A stretch of DNA of 64,000 nucleotides. Origin: Kytococcus aerolatus (GTDB lineage Bacteria; Actinomycetota; Actinomycetes; Actinomycetales; Dermatophilaceae). A program made the position numbers and the translations under genes. Every line of letters begins with the position of its first letter. Within the stretch, counting starts at the first letter, position 1. Of the stretch, positions 61,992-64,000 are shown in pieces. The stretch is from the NCBI RefSeq assembly GCF_900187395.1, contig NZ_FYEZ01000001.1:1-64000 (forward strand). The letters run 5' to 3'. The notes under the pieces are model-generated. The model was given only the letters and a program-made list of their open reading frames with translations, did not search any database and was not told where the DNA came from.

Positions 61992-62809
61992 ACGCCTTGG
62001 AGCAGCGGCTGGCCGACACCCGGGCCGCGGGCCGCGCCGCGCTGGTGGTGTACCTGCCGGTGGGCTACCCGGACGTCGAGAGCTCGCGGTCCGCGATGGT
62101 CGCGGCGGTGGAGGCCGGCGCCGACGTCGTGGAGATCGGCCTGCCCTACACCGACCCGGTGATGGACGGCCCGGTCATCCAGGACGCCGTCGACCGGGCC
62201 CTGCACCAGGGGGCGGGTCTCGACGACGCCCTGGAGTGCTCGCGCGCCGTCGCGGCGGCCGGTGGTGTCCCGGTGCTCATGAGCTACTGGAACCCGCTCC
62301 TCGCCCGGGGGGTGGAGACCCTGGCTGCGGAGCTGGCCGATGCCGGGTGCAGCGGGGTCATCCTGCCGGACCTGCCCCCCGAGGGGGCCGGTCGGTGGCG
62401 CCGCGCCGCGGACGCGCGCGGTCTCTCGACCGTCCACCTCGTGGCGCCGAGCACCACCCCGGAGCGGGTCGCCGCCATCGCCGCCGCCTCCTCGGGCTTC
62501 GTCTACGCCGCCAGCACGATGGGGGTGACGGGAGCCCGTTCCTCGGTGTCCTCGCGGGCCACCGAGGTGGTGGAGCGGATCCGGGCCGCAACCGACCTGC
62601 CGGTGTGCGTGGGGGTCGGTGTGTCGACCGGTGCGCAGGCCGCCGAGGTCGCAGGCTATGCCGACGGGGTCATCTGCGGCTCCGCCGTGGTCGCGGCCCT
62701 GGGGCGTGACACCCGGGCCGCGGCTCCCAGCGAACGCCCAGCCACTGCTCCTACCTTCCCGACCATGTCCGCCCTCGTGGCGGAGCTGGCCGACCACCTC
62801 GGCCACTGA
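61988..62809 (+). CDS. trpA: Tryptophan synthase alpha chain
   Basis: TrpA cleaves indole-3-glycerol phosphate and passes indole to TrpB. The 273-residue barrel has the catalytic Glu in [20 protein letters not shown], the Asp in [12 protein letters not shown], and the phosphate-binding [12 protein letters not shown] and VCVGVGVST. Start is GTG 61988, overlapping trpB (GTGA). It is followed after 24 bases by the DsbA-like gene; this order with lgt next is common in actinobacteria. Confidence 0.95.
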   Translation: MNALEQRLADTRAAGRAALVVYLPVGYPDVESSRSAMVAAVEAGADVVEIGLPYTDPVMDGPVIQDAVDRALHQGAGLDDALECSRAVAAAGGVPVLMSYWNPLLARGVETLAAELADAGCSGVILPDLPPEGAGRWRRAADARGLSTVHLVAPSTTPERVAAIAAASSGFVYAASTMGVTGARSSVSSRATEVVERIRAATDLPVCVGVGVSTGAQAAEVAGYADGVICGSAVVAALGRDTRAAAPSERPATAPTFPTMSALVAELADHLGH

Positions 62810-62833
62810 CCGTCCACCGCACCAGGAGGAACC

Positions 62834-63634
62834 ATGCCCGTTGACAAGACCCCGCGCCGCTCCGGCGCCCACCCGGCAGGAGGCTCCGGCGGCGCCGGTG
62901 TGAGCAAGGCCCTGGTTGGGCTGATCCTCGCCCTTCTGGTGGGTGCGGCCGTCATCCTCGCCATCTGGCTCAACCAGCGGGGCGACGAGGACCCGAAGGC
63001 CGGCGGAGAGTCCTCCTCGAGCTCCTCCGAGGGCGGCTCGGACAAGCCGGTGAAGACCCCGAAGGGACTGCCGGAGGATGCCAGCGGGCTGGCCTTCGGT
63101 GAGGAGGGCACCCCCGTCCTGACGCTCTTCGAGGACTTCCAGTGCCCCGGGTGCGGTGGCTTCGAGGCCCAGTACGGCAAGGAGCTCAACCAGCTGGTGG
63201 ACGACGGCAAGCTGCAGGTCGTCTACCACCCGATGACCTTCCTCGACGACAACATCGGGACCGACCACTCCGTGCGCGCCACGAACGCCGCGCTCTGCGC
63301 GGCCGACGCGGACGCCTTCCGGAAGTACCACGACACCGTCTTCGCCAACCAGCCGGAGCGCGAGGGTGATGGCTGGACCGACGACGAGCTCAAGGGCTTC
63401 GGCAAGGACGCCGGCCTGAAGGGCCAGGAGCTCAAGACCTTCGAGAAGTGCGTCGACGAGGGCACCTATGCCGACTACGCGCGGAAGAGCAACGAGAAGG
63501 CCTTCGAGATGGGTGTCACCGGGACCCCGAGCGTCTTCCTCAACGGTGAGCGCATCGACCACACCACCGAGGACTTCCTCTCCCAGGTGGAGTCCGCCGA
63601 GCCGGCCCAGCGCTCCGAGGCCTCGGTCAAGTGA
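62834..63634 (+). CDS. Membrane-anchored DsbA/thioredoxin-like oxidoreductase
   Basis: The 266-residue protein has a basic N-terminus, one membrane helix (about 25-48, ALVGLILALLVGAAVILAIW), a Ser-rich linker and an extracytoplasmic thioredoxin fold. The active site is CPGC (C104-C107) in FEDFQCPGCGGFEAQYG, and the cis-proline loop is VTGTPSVFLNG. It probably forms or shuffles disulfides in exported proteins. AGGAGG precedes ATG 62834. The stop overlaps lgt. The cysteine pairs in the extracytoplasmic loops of the two peptide permeases are imaginable substrates, but that is speculation. Confidence 0.9.
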   Translation: MPVDKTPRRSGAHPAGGSGGAGVSKALVGLILALLVGAAVILAIWLNQRGDEDPKAGGESSSSSSEGGSDKPVKTPKGLPEDASGLAFGEEGTPVLTLFEDFQCPGCGGFEAQYGKELNQLVDDGKLQVVYHPMTFLDDNIGTDHSVRATNAALCAADADAFRKYHDTVFANQPEREGDGWTDDELKGFGKDAGLKGQELKTFEKCVDEGTYADYARKSNEKAFEMGVTGTPSVFLNGERIDHTTEDFLSQVESAEPAQRSEASVK

Positions 63635-64000
63635 CCCATCTCCCCGCGGTGATCCCCAGCCCCACGCAGGCGGTGTGGTGGCTGGGGCCCGTGGCGGTCC
63701 GCGCCTACGCCCTGTGCATCCTCGCCGGGGTGGGCGTGGCCCTCTGGCTCACCGTCCGCCGCTGGAAGGCCCGCGGGGGAGAGGCCGACGACGTCCTGGA
63801 CGTCGCCACCTGGGCCCTCCCGCTGGGCCTCGTGGGCGGGCGGATCTACCACGTCGTCACCTCCCCGGAGGCCTATTTCGGGGAGGGGGGCGACCCCTGG
63901 AAGGCCTTCGCGATCTGGGAGGGCGGCCTGGGCATCTGGGGCGCGGTCGCCCTCGGGGCCGTCGGGGCCTGGTGGGCCTGTCGCTCCCAGGGGTGGTCCT
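63631..64000 (+). CDS. lgt: Prolipoprotein diacylglyceryl transferase, 5' part
   Basis: Lgt transfers diacylglycerol to the lipobox cysteine of prolipoproteins. The window holds about the first 123 residues: VIPSPTQAVWWLGPVAVRAY, a first membrane helix, then LVGGRIYHVVTSPEAYFG and AIWEGGLGIWGAVALGAVGA, which are characteristic. Start is GTG 63631, overlapping the previous stop (GTGA). The gene runs off the right edge, so the conserved catalytic Arg/Glu segment further on cannot be checked. Both peptide-binding lipoproteins in the window would need this enzyme. Confidence 0.93.
   Translation, partial: MTHLPAVIPSPTQAVWWLGPVAVRAYALCILAGVGVALWLTVRRWKARGGEADDVLDVATWALPLGLVGGRIYHVVTSPEAYFGEGGDPWKAFAIWEGGLGIWGAVALGAVGAWWACRSQGWS

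Overview
The window is about 64 kb of very GC-rich DNA from an actinobacterium, most likely a member of the Micrococcales. Pointers are GTG and TTG starts, an almost exclusive use of TGA stops, the actinobacterial mIHF protein beside gmk, a helicase-dead PriA, the HGxxPAAW and Trp-associated membrane proteins before trpC, and gene orders typical of that group. Nearly all of it is conserved housekeeping sequence. I see no prophage, insertion sequence, CRISPR array, tRNA gene or toxin system, and no stretch over 300 bases without a gene.

Layout. (1) 1-208: the 3' tip of a 5S rRNA gene, its terminator and an A-free G/T tract. (2) 209-6403: small coiled-coil protein, tlyA, nadK, recN, pyrG and a Nudix hydrolase, tightly packed, with a separate and apparently leaderless promoter for pyrG. 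(3) 6404-10811: a T-box-like leader and aspS, a convergent GNAT gene, and rarA. (4) 11013-17307: a complete peptide ABC importer on the plus strand. (5) 17438-25645: alaS, ruvX, mltG, aroE, aroC and a fused aroK-aroB. (6) 25736-33495, minus strand: a second complete peptide ABC importer and an orphan glutamate-synthase-like flavoprotein, bounded by a large bidirectional terminator. (7) 33651-43061: efp, nusB, then pyrR-pyrB-pyrC-carA-carB-pyrF, with a PyrR-binding RNA hairpin in the pyr leader. (8) 43124-52811: mihF, gmk, rpoZ, coaBC, metK, priA, fmt, rsmB, rpe and a small PH-domain membrane protein. (9) 52762-55336, minus strand: FUSC-type membrane protein, P-loop nucleoside kinase-like protein and a TIGR03085-type protein. 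(10) 55433-64000: an asymmetric heterodimeric ABC exporter translationally coupled to the trp region (Trp-associated membrane protein, HGxxPAAW protein, trpC, trpB, trpA), then a membrane-anchored DsbA-like oxidoreductase and the start of lgt.

How it works together. The pyr operon makes UMP under PyrR control, and pyrG then makes CTP. The aro genes make chorismate, whose tryptophan branch ends in trpCBA. Both peptide-binding proteins carry lipoboxes, which the lgt product at the right edge would lipidate. Two peptide importers sit in the middle of what is usually one continuous aspS-rarA-alaS-aro-efp-nusB-pyr neighbourhood.

The most interesting signals are regulatory: a T-box-like leader before aspS whose discriminator-pairing base fits tRNA-Asp; the fact that the only two TAG stop codons in the window each form the start of a TAGACT -10 element; candidate leaderless starts at three genes; and hairpins that fence off both solute-binding-protein genes.
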